Origin: Strobilurus pachycystidiatus
Lineage: Eukaryota > Basidiomycota > Agaricomycetes > Agaricales > Physalacriaceae
Assembly: GCA_019915135.1 (NCBI GenBank)
Contig: JAHLMK010000004.1
Coordinates: 2,108,001 to 2,172,000, forward strand
Direction: 5' to 3'
DNA: 64,000 nt
Shown: piece by piece, positions 10,924 to 23,312 of the stretch
Layout: each line of letters starts with the position of its first letter
How positions within the stretch are numbered: position 1 is the stretch's first letter
The notes under the pieces: model-generated
Seen by the model: only the letters and a program-made list of their open reading frames with translations
What the model was told of the DNA's origin: nothing
The model's database searches: none
Translations under genes and position numbers: made by a program

Positions 10924-12535
10924 GGTGGTGGAAAGGAAGATCAATAGTACCTTTACCATGCCTTTACCATGCGATGTCGAACGTCAACAAATGCCAGGGT
11001 CATATGTCTCCCATGACACCACTCAGCGGCCGACTGTTAAATGATCTTGTGAGGCGGCGTTGGTATCGGCCATACTGTATGTCTGGTCTTTTGAAGAAAA
11101 ATAGAGTATATTGCAACAGAAAGTGCGTCAAGTCGGCTCTGTGCCGGAGGCAAGTACGTGGAGACGCCTACGAATCCGGCAAACGAATGGGTGCGCTGAG
11201 ACGCTCGGATATCCTACGTGATGCCGAAACACTGTGTGCGCCAGGGAATGAAACAAGGCGGCGAGGTGATGGACCGGACGCAGAGACTGAGACCGAGGAT
11301 AGAAAAGATTAGAGATTAGAGGCAGAAACCAAAACCACCATGTACGCACCAACTAGCCTGTGCGCCCCATTCGTATACATGCCGATGGACCAGACAAAGG
11401 GCGACACGGCGAACGAACTGGCTTTGCGTTTTACCCGGAGATATCGCTAGTCCAATCATGAGGCTGGTGTCGAACACAGAAAATGCAAACATACCAGAAC
11501 GACAGCGGTTGGTGGTATCACACCCACCACATGCCGCCGTGCACTACTTATCGCCTCCCTCACTCTGAGAAGTAGTTTCCGAGAATATTGAGTCCACCGC
11601 CGTGGGCCGGACGGACGGCGGCGGCAGCGAGCTGGCAAAGAAGTGGTGCGACGGCGGCCGGAGTAAGTGGCAAAACATCAACTCAAAGTAGCGATCATCC
11701 TGCAGTCGAAGGAATGTAGAAAGACGACGTGAACGCGCCGCAGAGAATAAGGGGAGCGTCTGGACCGGGTGACGAAAGACGACATGGGAGACATCCTGCA
11801 TCGCCAGGCAAAGTGCTGCGTCCAAGGAGGCGTGAAACACGCCAGTCGTGACAACTGGCCAACGAATAAGGAGGAAAAACACGGTTAAAAACAATATATA
11901 CGCACCGGAATATCATGATAAGTGCATGACTGCGTATAATCACTCCGGCGGCCAAGGATACATGCGTCTAGCACCAATCTAAGGGCCCCATCGAGAGCGC
12001 CGCCCTCGTCCTCGTCGTTGGACGACTCGCGTTCAGAAACCGTACATCAGATGAGAACCCTGATCTGGTGCATGGTTTTTGGGGGGCGGGAAGTCGGGAC
12101 GATGACGAGGAGATATGGGTGGGTGCCTCACACAGGGCTGACCCGAATCTACAGAACTACTTATTAGCAAAAAGAAACGGATACGCCATGCACAGCTGAC
12201 GTATCCAATGGAAAATCGACAGAAAATCACCTTGCGTCGGGCGCCCGCCTCCAAGCAGCGCGCCCAGCTCGTTCCGCGCTCCCATTCATCACGCGGCGAA
12301 TTACTGTGTTCTCCGTCGGTGCCGTACTCCACCTTCGTAGGAGTCGTCGTCGTCTTGCGGACCGCGTGCGGTCCATGTTCATGTTGGTGACGCGTCATGT
12401 TCTTGGTGACCGGGGCAACCAAACCCAACGGCGCCGCGCAGCCGCGCCCAGAGACAGCCGGGGTCGACGACGGGGACGAAAGACGCACGACCTGCATCAA
12501 GCTGGTCGTGGTAAGTACGAAGGCAAGAGCTGCAG
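10924..12535. other. Duplicated 5' flank of paralog A, no clear gene
   Basis: This 1.6 kb is conserved in 27406-29012, but the open frames in the two copies are interrupted at different places by small insertions and deletions. That argues against a shared coding gene. The interval should contain the promoter of paralog A. Short GT-rich stretches resembling splice sites occur (e.g. GTAAGTACG near 12512), but no exon chain could be built. Confidence 0.45.
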
Positions 12536-12939
12536 CACAGCCTCACTCAGGAGTGTTTGCCGAAAGCAGCAGCCAAGTCTTAGTATGTGCATGCCTTGCT
12601 CTCTCCCCATCATCCGCAACACTTCAGATATATTCATATGTCGCGGTTTATGGGATACCGACCACTCTGTGTTGTGCATGAACTAGTGGCTTACCTGTAG
12701 CTGGGTCGACAGTGCTCAGACCATCAACTTAGGCCTAACGTCGAAACTGGTGACTTGATCGATATCTGTCCAGTTGAAGCGAATTCTGGGATAGGGACTC
12801 TAGCTGCTCTTTTGAAAACCCTGATCACATCCCATACTAGACTACGACAGGTGACATCCATCCGCTAGCTTTATCCCATCACAATCGTCTGCCTCCCAGA
12901 GCACGTTGTGATCCAGCATCAGTCGTGTGCCCAGTCAGT

Positions 12940-13165
12940 GGCTCTACAAATCGCGCATCAAGTGGCTCAACCAACCGCATTTCCAACGTCCCAGACGTCG
13001 ACTCTTTGCGCATCCCCGGCACGCGCCGCCGCGGACGCCGGCGGGAAAGATCAACATCAAAATTTTCTTCACGCCTTTGAAGGTGAGAAGCACGTTCGAC
13101 GTCCCGGGTGGGCAGGTGAGTACTCAGTACAACAACAATTCACAATTCAAGGTTGATGGATGTGC
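12940..13165 (+). pseudogene. Fragment of the NUD1/CDC11 scaffold gene (inverted relative to the parent)
   Basis: The plus strand reads ...HPRHAPPRTPAGKINIKIFFTPLK, then VRSTFDVPGGQ and a GTGAGTAC donor. The end of exon 2 of the intact gene (19899-20010, minus strand) reads HASLPRTPGAAGKIKMKDFFTPLK, then LESMFDPP and GGE with a GTGAGTGC donor. The match covers about 70 residues and includes the exon end. There is no start codon, no other exon and no continuation, so it is a broken copy. It lies immediately right of duplicated segment A. Confidence 0.75.
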
Positions 13166-13481
13166 GTTTAAATGTATATATCGCGGGCTGGTGATAGCGG
13201 CTGCGGGTGTTGGATGGGGTTGTTGGGTACACGGAAGGAGAGGGCAAAGTTGGTTAGGGGTGGATTGTTTTTCGGTTATCATTCCATTGTTCTGTATTGG
13301 GAATTGTGTTTGTCGGCAAGCAAGGGGAAGTGCGATTTGAGATTAAAAAAAATACCTCACTCATCGTGTACAGTCATTGAAGTTGTGCTATCGCGCCTCG
13401 TTAAACATAGGCTTTTGTTTACCTTGAACTTTTAGTCACTATCCTATGTACCTACCTAGTAAGAATATCCGCGCATACTGT

Positions 13482-13783
13482 TGGTTTAGTGGTTACCGTC
13501 TCTTAACAAAATGTCTCAATCCCCGCAAGGGGATGCTGTTAACATCCGGGGGGGTCTCCCCCTAGCCAGCGTCTGGAAGGGTCCGTCCAGACGCAAAGGT
13601 CTGCGGTCCACCATAGGGTAGCGTTCACAATGGTCAGAGGTGTTATTAACATGCCACGTCCTCGGCTGGGACTGAACAGCCGACCACGGGACCGCCTACT
13701 GTCCCTTGCGGGGATTGAGACATTTTGTTAAGAGACGGTAACCACTAAACCAGCGCTGGTTTAGTGGTTACCGTCTCTTAACA
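13482..13783. mobile_element. MITE-like element with 50-bp perfect terminal inverted repeats plus an attached half-repeat
   Basis: The left repeat 13482-13531 (TGGTTTAGTGGTTACCGTCT...) is the exact reverse complement of 13703-13752, giving a 271-bp non-coding element. Internal small hairpins include GCGTCTGGA/TCCAGACGC. A further 27 bases of the same terminus follow at 13757-13783, joined head-on through AGCGCT. This suggests a second, truncated insertion or a rearranged end. No transposase is encoded and no target-site duplication was identified with certainty. Confidence 0.75.
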
Positions 13784-14419
13784 CATACAGTACTCGGCCT
13801 TTGAAGCGTCGCGCCCTATCAGCTACGACATAACATCCAGCAGGCCCGGGGTGCGCAGAAATCAACGAATACGTAGACATCATCCAAGAGGCTAAGCTGC
13901 ATTCCGTCCACCGAGAAAATGATCTTGCAACCGCGTAGCCAGCGAGTTTTGTTTGGCCATCGCGTCACGAAGAGACAGAAGGAACGAGGATGGGGAGACG
14001 CAAGGACTACTTGCTGGGTGTGTGGGAAGAGTCAATTTCAGTTGCCAGACCTTAAGAACAAATGGCGCGTACGGTCCAAAGAAGAAAAAAGAAAATGCAA
14101 GACGCGCATACTTGTAGGCACCCTGCCGTCGCTTCATATGACCGCGAGCGGAAACCGTGGGTTGAAAGCACAGCACGATACAAGACTACGCGCAGATAAT
14201 CGTAAGCCACCCTACATATGAGCTGCAAAGGTAGTCCAGCAGCGATCCGGAGAAAAATAAATTAGACTCAACTGAACACCATGCCATCGCGTCACTCGTG
14301 ATATGCAGTTGATGGTACAGGAAGAAGGATGAGGAGACGAAAGAACTTGTCGCCTCCCTAAGAAAGAAAATCCAGCCAGCGAGCAAGTGATATAGGAAAA
14401 AGGAATTGAGACCCGGGCC
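13784..14419. other. Intergenic, no gene recognised
   Basis: About 640 bp downstream of the scaffold gene. Only short, motif-free open frames occur (about 13892-14221, both strands). Nothing else was recognised. Confidence 0.4.
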
Positions 14420-17400
14420 TCAGCTTGTATTCAACCGCCTAACCAACTCCCCCGCCTTCTCCCTCTCCTTCCTCGTGACCACAACCCCATCCAACACCCG
14501 CAGCCGCGGCGCACCAGCCATGACCAGCCCGCGATAGAGGAGCCGGCCGGCGTAGACAGAGTCGGGGAGGGAGCGCCGCCAGGGGGTGTCCAGGTCTGGG
14601 GCGGGGGTGGGCGTGGGCGTGGGGGGTTGATGGGAAGAGGGTTGGTGGGAAGAGGGTTGATGTGGTTGGTGGGAGGGTGGATGGGAGGGTGGATGGGAAG
14701 AAGGAGGTGGGGGCTGATTAATGGGCAAATACCACCCCGCGACACACGGGTTCCCCCTTAGGTCCACATCCTCCAGCTCGTCCCCCATCGCGCGCAGGTC
14801 TGCGACGAGTGCGCGTATCCCGCTTCCTTTCCCTTTCCCATTCTTCTCCCTCCCTTGCTTCTCTTCCTTCCTGTCCTTGCTCGTACTCCCCGCACCACTC
14901 CTCCTGCTCGTAGAACTCGCAGCGCCAACCCGATTCCCCACAAAACTAACCCTCCTCACCCTCGCACACCCGCCCAGCACACCCACGCTCTCGAAAAAGT
15001 TGTAGTTCAGGTTCACGCTCCGCACATTGGGCGTGATCGACGCCAGCGGCGGCAGGATCGTGCATCTGTGAAACGAACGAGCAGGGAACGTTAGCGACCG
15101 AGAAGGGAAAATCAGCGGAGAGGGAACACAGTACTCACCCCCGAATCCCACTCCCCGCATCCGTAAGCCCACACCTCGCCAGCTCTAAATACGTCAAACT
15201 ATAATACGTCGTCCCGGAGGAGGGGAAGGGCGGGCGCAGCGTCCCGCTCAAGTACAGCCGCCGCACGTCCCGCGGGATGTGCCCAGCGTTAGCGAGGTTG
15301 GGCGGAGTGTCAGCGAGGCCAGTGTTAGCGAGGCCGGGATCGGGGTCTTGCGGATTGTCAACGACGGGGTCTGGTACTGCCGGCCTCGCGACGCCCTGCT
15401 CCCGCAGACTAACCACCTCCACCCCTTGTCCCCCTCCCCCTCCCCCCGTTCCCCACACAACCCCCCCTCCCACACTCCCACCCAACAAACACCCATCGGC
15501 ATAAAGGACCCTCAACGCCCCAAGCATGCTCACATCCAGCGCGCGCAGCTCGTTCCGCGACGCTTTGAGCGTGCGCAGCTTCCAGCGGGTGTGGGTGTGG
15601 CCTAGCGCAATCAGGATCAGGATTAGGAGTTGTAATCGAGACACAAGCAGACGCGACTCACCCTGACCCTGCTCACCATCGAACAGCAACACCCCCAGCC
15701 CACACCCCTCCACCTCCAAGTGCACCAGCCTCCTCTGCCCCACTTTCAACGTCCCCATGGCGGTGTTGTCGGAGAGCTTGAGCACCTCGAGCCGCGGCCA
15801 GTCGCACGTCGTCAGGTCCACGGAGCCTGTGTAGGCGTTAGCGAACAGCGAACGAGAACAAATCCGCCACGGATGCACAACGTCCAACACTGAAGCAAGA
15901 AACACCCACCTCCAAGTCGATTCCCACTCAAGTCCAACTCCACCAAACACCGCATCTCCCTGATCCCGTCCAGGCTCCGGATGGCGTTGTGCGCCGCGTG
16001 GAGCACGGTCAGTTTCGTGAGGCAGGCGAGTTCTGTGGGCGGTGTATGTGTTGGTGAGGGGACAGGGAGGAAGGAAGGGGAAGGGGGGAAGGAAGGAGTG
16101 TTAGTGAGCGTAAAGGAGGGTTAGCGGAATGAGTCGAGGGAAGGAGCGTTAACGAAAGAAAGGAAAGGAAGGGAGGAACGACCGTGTATGTAAGCAAAAC
16201 CATCTCAAGGCGAACAATCAAACACTCACGTCTCAACCCCCTCAACACCCCGCCCCTCTGCCCCGTCACATCCACCCGCTCCAGCCCGCGCACCCCTCCC
16301 CATCCGCACGTGTCGCCTAGGAGGCAGCCCTAAAAGGGGGGAAGCGTCAGCGAATGAGGAACGGAAAAGATGGGAGTGTTAGCGAATGAGGAACGGAAAA
16401 AGGTGGGAACGAGGAAAAACGAGCGAGGAACGAAAGGATAGCAAAAAAGCAAACGAAAAAGGCGAGGAAACGAAAGTTGAGGCACGAGAAAAAGCGTCAG
16501 TGAGGAGCGAAAACAAGCGCCAGCGAAGTGAGCAAAGAACCAGAAAACACCAAACACCGGACACAAGACAGAACCAGGTGGATCTAGCACAAAAACAGCC
16601 AACACAAAACCACACTCACCCGTCCCTCCAGCACCCTCACACCCCCCGGGACACCCGTCAAATACGCCACCGCGTTCCCCGACACGTCCAGCTCCAACAA
16701 CCGCGGCGTGAACTCCGCCAGGCGCGCCAGGCTCGACAGCGGCGCCAAACCTACCACAATTCGTCAGCTTCATTGGGTTCTGGAAGTGATGTGGAGGGTA
16801 AACGGAAACGCACCTTGTCCAGATCCCGAAGCTCCCGCGATAATGGCCGTCGCACTCGTCGCGTTTGGATCCCTACTTGTACTCCCCGTGTCCCTACCAT
16901 CATTTGCAGGACTAGTATCCTCCTGCACCCGTCGAACAAACGGCCACCCCAACTCCAACCGGACGAGCCGGTCCCAGTAGAGCGTGTACGGCTCCACCTC
17001 TGTCAGGGCGCTCGTGAGGGCGTCGTGCGTGAGCACGAATGACGGGAAGGTGGATAGGGCGGTGGTGTTGTGTTGAGAGGCGGAGGAGATGTTTGAGTGA
17101 TTTTGTTGGGAGGCGGAGGAGGAGATATTCGGGTAGGGATGAGAAGCAGACGAAATGTTCCGGTGAGACGCATTGGGGTCGATTTGCGCATGCTCAGAAG
17201 CGCTCCTAAGCAGATAATTAGGATCGAACCACAACCAAGACCAAAACAGAAAAAACTCACCCATCCGCAGCAAGATCATCAACAAGCGCCCCAAGCCGCC
17301 GGCTCCGCGCGCTCAGCTCCCACCCCCTGCCCTTCACACCCTCTTCCTCCTTAATTACACCACCTTCCTCCCTACCACTTTCCCCACGTACACTTTCCCC

Positions 17401-20400
17401 ACCCCCACCCAAGCCACTCTTCCCCTCCTTCTCCCCACCACTTTCCCCACTCACCCCACCCGTCCCAAACCACCCCTCGTCCCCATCCCCGTCCAAATTC
17501 AAACGCATGTTCTCCTCATCCAAATCCAGGTCCTCGCTCTCGTCCCCCCTAATGGGCCCATCCAGCCGCCCATCCGAGAAACTCACACTCCTTCGCTTGT
17601 TCCTCTTCCGCTGTTGTTTGAGCGCGGAGCGGGGCGTGGCTGGCGGGGGCGGGGGCGGGGGACATGGTGGTTGGGTTTGGGTTTGGGGTGGTGGGGGTGG
17701 AGGTAGTCGTGTTTGAAGCGGAATCGATTGTGTAGAAGAGGAGGGCGGGATAGGCGGCGGGAGGTGCAGTAACGGCGGAGCAGCGTCCGGGATAGCCCGG
17801 CGCACCGTCGGGCTTCCTTCCTCCTCCTCCTCCTCGCTCTCGCTCTCACTCTCGCTTGACTCCGGTGCGGGAGTTGGCGACGGCGAAGCGCTCCCCTCCC
17901 AGCTCGGACTACTCGCCGGCCAGCCCTCGTCCCCACCCTCTTCACTCACACCCTCATCATCCCCACTCACCACACTCTCGACGCCCTCCTCGCTCCCAAC
18001 ACCCTCTTCACTGGAAGGGGTAGCATCCCTCTCTTCTTCACTGGCAGCACTCCCCACACCCTCCTCCTCCCCTTCCCCAACCCCCACACCCTCCTCCCTC
18101 CCTTCCCCAACCCCCACACCCTCCCCCACACCCACTTCCTCCCTCGAATCATCTACCCCACCCAAAAAATCAATCATAGCAACACCCACACGCAAGTTCA
18201 AGCACTCACCAAAAACCCAACTCCCCTCCGACCCTCCCCCCTCTCCCCCACCCCCCTCCCGGACCCAACACCCCCTCACCGGATCAAACACCATATCACC
18301 CACCCTTTCCGCAAGCACGTCCCGCACGTCCGCCGGGTGGATCGTCCGCAGCCCCGTCCCGCCGGGGCCGGGGTGTTTGGTGTACGACGGGATGAGCTGT
18401 GTGGATGTCGAGGACCCGGATGCCGTGCGGCCGAATTGAGAGGATGAACCAGAGGCTGTGCGCCCAAACGTGGAAGTTGTGGCGGCGGAAGGGGTGCGCC
18501 CAAATGCCGACGTCGTGGCAGAGGTCGTGGTGGCAGAAGAAGACTGCTGTGTGCTCGTCGTCACAGCAGAGCCCCCAGACGGCACCCTAAGCGCCAGCGG
18601 CGTGCTAGCGCCCTCCCTTCCCTGCGGCTCATCATGATGATAATAGCTCGCCTCCACGTCGCTCCCGCCGCTGAACACCCGCTTCTTGATCGCTGCCATC
18701 AGACTCGCCGCCTCTGTCCGCAGGTTCGCGTATCGCCGCTTCTCACCGGGCCCTTCGCTCCCACTTGTGTTCAAGCTTGCGTTTCGGTCACGGTATTCGT
18801 TCAAGGCTGTGTTCCGGTATTCGCTCGGACTCCCACTTGTGCTTGTGTACCCGTTGTATCCGTTCGAGTTGGAATTGGTGCTCGTGCTCGTGCTCAGTCC
18901 CGAAACGACGCTGCGCTCCCTAATATCATCCATCAGCGCACGCGCCTCCGCTGCCCGGTCCCGCCACCGGCTCTTGCTCGGCGTGGACACTACAGCAACG
19001 TGATCAGCACAAGATCGCCACGAAAGGCGACCAAAGATAAATCCAGCGAGCAAGAGAAAAAAAAGGCCCAAGAAGCACAAACTCAAAAAAAAAAAAACCA
19101 CTCACCCTGCCTAACAATCCTAGCCCCAACATCACTCTTCTCCCCTGCCCCTTCCCCTTCCCCACCCAAACCACTATACTCACTCGCAGGCGACAGCTTC
19201 ACCCGCTTCGCGCTCCGCACCGCCGCCTCCCCCAATCCCAATGCACTCGGTGTCCTCCCCAGCCCTAACCCACTAGGTCCCGGTGTCCGCCCTGGTCTTA
19301 ACGCACTCCCCCCTAAGCCTAATCGTGCTGCGCTCGGTGTCCTCCCCCCTAACCGTGCTGCACTCGCACCTAACCCACTTGGCCCTGGTCCTGGTCCTGG
19401 CGTCCTCCCCGCCCCCTTCCTCCCCCTCGGCGTCGCGATCTCGTCCACGAGCGCACTAAGGTGTTCCCGCGTGTACGTGTCGTACGTGAACTGGAACAGC
19501 TTCAGGGGTGTCCCCTGTCCTCCTTGTGCTGCTTGACTATTCGGATGTGCACCTCCTTGACTATTCCGGGCAGGCGGGCGAGGCGTCGTCGGGTTCGCAG
19601 TCGTAGTGGAAGGCGGATTAGTCGGCGGGCGAGGCGTAGACGGGATTCGTGCAGCCTCCTCCCTGGGCGTACTCGTCGCACACACAAACGTGAACGCCCC
19701 ACTTGGCGGAGGCGTAGGCTCTTTGAAGCCCGGCAAAGGCGTTTGTCCTCCTGGTGGCGGCGGTTCCAGCAATTGTTGTCGTTGCTGGCCTTCATCTTCA
19801 TCTTCATCTTCATCTGCTTCATGTTCATGTCGTTCCTGCGTCTACACAACACATCCATCAACCAATTGTCCGTCCTTTAAATTCGCTGTAGCACTCACCT
19901 CCCCACCCGTCGTCGGAGGATCGAACATGCTCTCCAACTTCAGGGGCGTGAAGAAATCCTTCATCTTGATCTTCCCCGCCGCCCCGGGCGTCCGCGGCAG
20001 CGACGCGTGCACGATGAACGTCCCTGTCTCGCCTGCGGGTGCGGGTGCGGGGGGACGTGTGTCGCTGGGAACACGACTGGACGAACCACTCGGAATGCGA
20101 TTGGTAGAGCCACTTGGAATGCGACTGATGCTAGATCCCAGAGTGCTTGGAAGACGCGAGCCAGGAACTCGTGTGTCGCTGGGAACACGGCTGGTGCTGG
20201 ATCCCAACGTGCTCGGGATACGCGATCCAGGAACTTTGGTGTCGCTGGTACTAGAGCCCAACGGGCTCGGGATACGCGACCCCGGAACTCTGGTACTAGA
20301 TCGCGTGTCGCTCGGTACACGACTGGTGGTGCTCGCAATCCCAGTCAGACCTAAGTTACATCCTCTATCAACCAACACGCCCAAAAGGCAACAAAAAAAC

Positions 20401-21149
20401 TCACTCTGCACGACGCCCGTGAAACTCATCATACCCACCCCACCCTCATCCTCCCCATCTTCCTCGTCGGCAGTAGGCCACTCCTCGCCCTCCCCGTCCT
20501 CAAACCCCCACGCGCGCCCGCGCCGCGTCCCACGAGCGTCAGCGTCGGAGTGGTTGGAGTGTTCATCGAAACCTAGGTCATTCTCTTGCGCAAAACTGTC
20601 GTTCTCTTGCGCCGAGTTGTCGTCGTCGCTGTCGTGTCCATGCAACAGCCCCGTCAGATCCCGCGTATCCTCTTCCTCTTCCTCCTCTCTGTAGGTGACG
20701 TCCAGGCTCATATCCACGCCAAAGCTCCGCCCTTCCCCGTGTCCCAAGTCAAAGCTCATTTCAGCGCCCCCATGCCCATGCCCATGCCCAAAGCTCCCGC
20801 CCTCGACAAAGCTCTCGTGTCCAGCGTATTCGTCCCCACTCGACCCATAGCTCCCATGCTCGTCCGTAAGCCCGGCGAGCCACTTTGCGCGTTCGTCTGC
20901 CGCGAAGCTTCTCTCTACGTCAAAACTCCGCTCCAAGTCCTCGCCCTCACCCATCTCGCCCTCATCCCGTTCCCCATCCTCGCTCACGTCAAAGCTCCGG
21001 TCCAACCGAAAACTCGCATTATCCCCCAAGTCCAGGTGCACGCTCGAATCCTCCAATTCCTCGCCCACGTCCGCGTCCAGGCGCACGCTCGGTTCCTCGA
21101 CCCATTCGTCCGCGAGCTCGGGTGTCTGCCAGGCCGGCGGGGCGGGCAT
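14420..21149 (-). CDS. NUD1/CDC11: Septation initiation network scaffold, Nud1/Cdc11 (centriolin-like LRR protein)
   Basis: Long minus-strand gene starting MPAPPAWQTPELADEWVEEP at 21149. Early exons: 21149-20405, 20350-19899, 19841-19106, 18989-18210, 18152-17261, 17205-16814, then LRR exons down to the TGA at 14420. The N-terminal half is acidic and disordered with conserved motifs: KIKMKDFFTPLKLESMFDPP, LFQFTYDTYTREHLSALVDEI and VGDMVFDPVRGCWV. The C-terminal third has leucine-rich repeats (LTVLHAAHNAIRSL, LVELDLSGNRLG, LEVLKLSDNTAMG, LTYLELARCGLTDAG) and ends LRVLDGVVVTRKEREKAGELV. Cdc11/Nud1 anchors the SIN/MEN signalling module at the spindle pole body; membership is supported by the FDP...W motif, the YDTYTREHLSALVDE block and the LRR C-terminus. 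Low-complexity SRVPSDTR/VPGSRIPS repeats fill exon 2. Fragments of this gene occur at 12940 and 22490-22990. Confidence 0.85.
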
Positions 21150-22489
21150 TGTTGTGAAGGTGGGTGGATGGTGGGTTCTGGTGTTGGTGGATGGTAGGAA
21201 AAGGTGTTGGTGCGGTGCGGTTGGGTTGGGTTGGGTTGATGTGGAGCGGTGTGTGCGAGTGAGCTGGATGATGTTGGTGTTGAGTGGTCGTGGTGGGTTG
21301 CGATTGGGCTTGGTTTGGTGGTGGTCGGCGAGGAAAATTATCGTTGGGGTGATTGGCGAGATATAGCTCGTCGCTGCTAGACTGTACCCATCAACACCGA
21401 CACCGCATACAACAAGCGCAATTTGGAACGCACCAGTTACTGTTCCAGTTCCGGTTTACAAATCGAAGTAAAAATCGCTCTCTGTCGTCTCGTCTTCAAG
21501 CGTTTGTCTGACGCGCAGGGCCCAAGTGAGTGGTAGTAGGAAATCGAGATAAAAAATCGCCCTCTGGCGTGTCCAAGTCGTGTCGGTTGATCTCCGCGTC
21601 GCCTGACGCGAGTGGTGGTGATGGTCTCAGTCCAACCCCCGATTAGGGTTTCCAATAATGTTTTGTTTATTTGTGTCACATGGGCGTTTCGTGCGAGTAA
21701 TTTCCTTTCCTCTTACTACTTAGTCTAAGTCTATCTTGAATGGAGGACCACGCCGCGTCAGGAGCTTAGACACGAACGACACGACAGAGGGTAATTTTTT
21801 GTTTTGCATTCGAATTTGTCAACAGGATCTGGGACTAGGCCCGGGACTGGAACGGGAACTGGTGCGTTCCAACGTACGCGGTTCGTTAGAACTTGGCAGC
21901 TATTGTCAATGTTATATTCCGCCTAACCCAATCACACCACACCACACCACATCATCCGACGCCAAAGTTAAACCTGGACCTTGGAACTTGGATGCACAAA
22001 AGGTACACCGTGATTATGACGAACAAGACACGACGAATGGGTGTGAGGATTGAATACGGATACGGATCGCCTCCCGTCGATGCAAGGTGAATAAGAATTT
22101 CAAGTCAAACGTGCAGATACCGCGAACGGTTCTGGCCCACCGTGACCGACAAAATGCGCGTAGCCAGGGGACGTGGGGTGAGACCTCAGCTGGAAAACAC
22201 GCAGGCCCAGCTGAAACACATACATCAACGTTCAAGCGTTGTCATTACTTACCATGCAAGCATCGTATATGAGCCAGCGAGAGAGCTCACACCGTGGCGT
22301 TGCCAATACTTACATACGCACAACTGAGAGTTTCCCGCTGTGTAGTGCGTATGGAAGCAAAACAATCTCCGAGTCCGGTGCAAAGAAATCATCCGCTTGA
22401 ATTTACCAGTAAACCACAAGCCTAACATGCTTCATGTCGTAGCCGCAAAATATTATGCTAGAGCACAGGCTAGCGATTCCGAGGACCCA
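21150..22489. other. Promoter side of the scaffold gene; no further gene recognised
   Basis: The 21150-21650 part is the 5' flank of the NUD1/CDC11 gene, and a diverged copy of it reappears at about 22500-22810. The rest, 21650-22490, has only short motif-free frames. A CACACCACACCACACC-type tract lies near 21935. Confidence 0.45.
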
Positions 22490-22990
22490 CTCGTGCTGTT
22501 GGGTTTGGTGTGGTGGGTGGTAGGGATGGGAGAATGGGAGAAAAGGTGTTGTTGGTTTGCGAGCGGATATATATGTTGGGCGGTGTGAGGAAAATGGTCA
22601 GCGAGAAAGGTGCATTATCGCTGGGCTGGGTTGGTGTTGGTTGGCAAGATATAGCGCGTCGCTGCTATCCAGTTCTCATCAACATCGACTCGCGAAGCGC
22701 AAGTCGAACGCACCAGTTTCAAGTTCCAAATCAAATGCGAATAGATGAAAATCGCTCTTTCGTCTCGCGTCGATTAGTCTCCGCGTCGCCTTACGCGAGC
22801 AAGTACTGCGAACGAGTGGCCAAGTGTGTATCTGGACACGAGCTGGGACGCGAGTTTTGAACGCGTCAACTTGGGCGAGGGCGAGAGCGAGGACTGGGGC
22901 AAGGGTGGGGATCACGATGAAAACGCGCAAGAGTCAAGCTTCGTGGCTGACGAAGACGAATGCGCAGAGTGGCTCCCGGAAGACATGGAC
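22490..22990. pseudogene. Degenerate copy of the NUD1/CDC11 5' region
   Basis: Bases 22490-22810 follow the flank at 21170-21640 in the same direction. Shared landmarks are GGTGTTG-rich runs, GGCGAGATATAG/GGCAAGATATAG, CGCACCAGTT and AAAATCGCTCTnTCGTCTCG. Bases 22826-22990 then read, on the plus strand, YLDTSWDASFERVNLGEG...SSFVADEDECAEWL. This resembles the scaffold N-terminus (VHLDLGDNASFRLDRS...ERSFAADERAKWL) but in inverted orientation. No functional frame exists. It abuts duplicated segment B. Confidence 0.55.
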
Positions 22991-23312
22991 GGAATGAGTC
23001 ACCGCCCAACAACACCATGGCTTCCACCCGCACTTCCAACAAATCCATCATCTGTCTGCCTTGCATCGGACGCGCTATGGCTGAGCGTTTCGCCACACAC
23101 GGCCAACATCATATTCGAGTCTGCAGGGCACGTCCCTCCCAACGTCACCTGGAGTTCGACACGACGAGCATGCAGGGTACCGCGGAGGCCATTTGTGCAA
23201 AGGGTTGTTGGTAGCAGAAACACGCCTAGCAATCAATGTAGCGTAATAAAAATGGGCGTCGGAATATCATAACATGACTCTTAAACTGCACTCCTTTGAG
23301 TTGGGAAACCAG

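Larger units (their letters stand above)
7908..12535. repeat. Segmental duplication, copy A
   Basis: Direct-orientation copy of 23176-29012. It contains the ankyrin/membrane gene, its microexon array and about 1.6 kb of 5' flank. Similarity begins at GGTACCGCGGAGG and fades just after GTGGTAAGTACGA near 12520. Copy A is about 1.2 kb shorter than copy B. Almost all of the difference lies in the ~60 bp repeat array (15 versus 36 units). Confidence 0.85.

Noticed and set aside
12033..12500. Minus-strand 155-residue frame in the duplicated flank
   Set aside because: The counterpart in copy B (about 28623-28977) is frame-shifted several times, so the frame is not conserved.
13757..13783. tRNA gene suggested by the TGGTTTAGTGG box A-like motif
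   Set aside because: No box B, anticodon arm or acceptor stem follows at tRNA spacing; the motif is part of a transposon-like terminal repeat.
16386..17042. Plus-strand 218-residue frame over the LRR exons
   Set aside because: Arg/Gln-rich shadow of the GC-rich minus-strand scaffold gene; no domain and it crosses real exon borders.
19606..20694. Plus-strand 362-residue frame
   Set aside because: Antisense shadow of exons 1-3 of the NUD1/CDC11 gene, which has clear conserved motifs on the minus strand.
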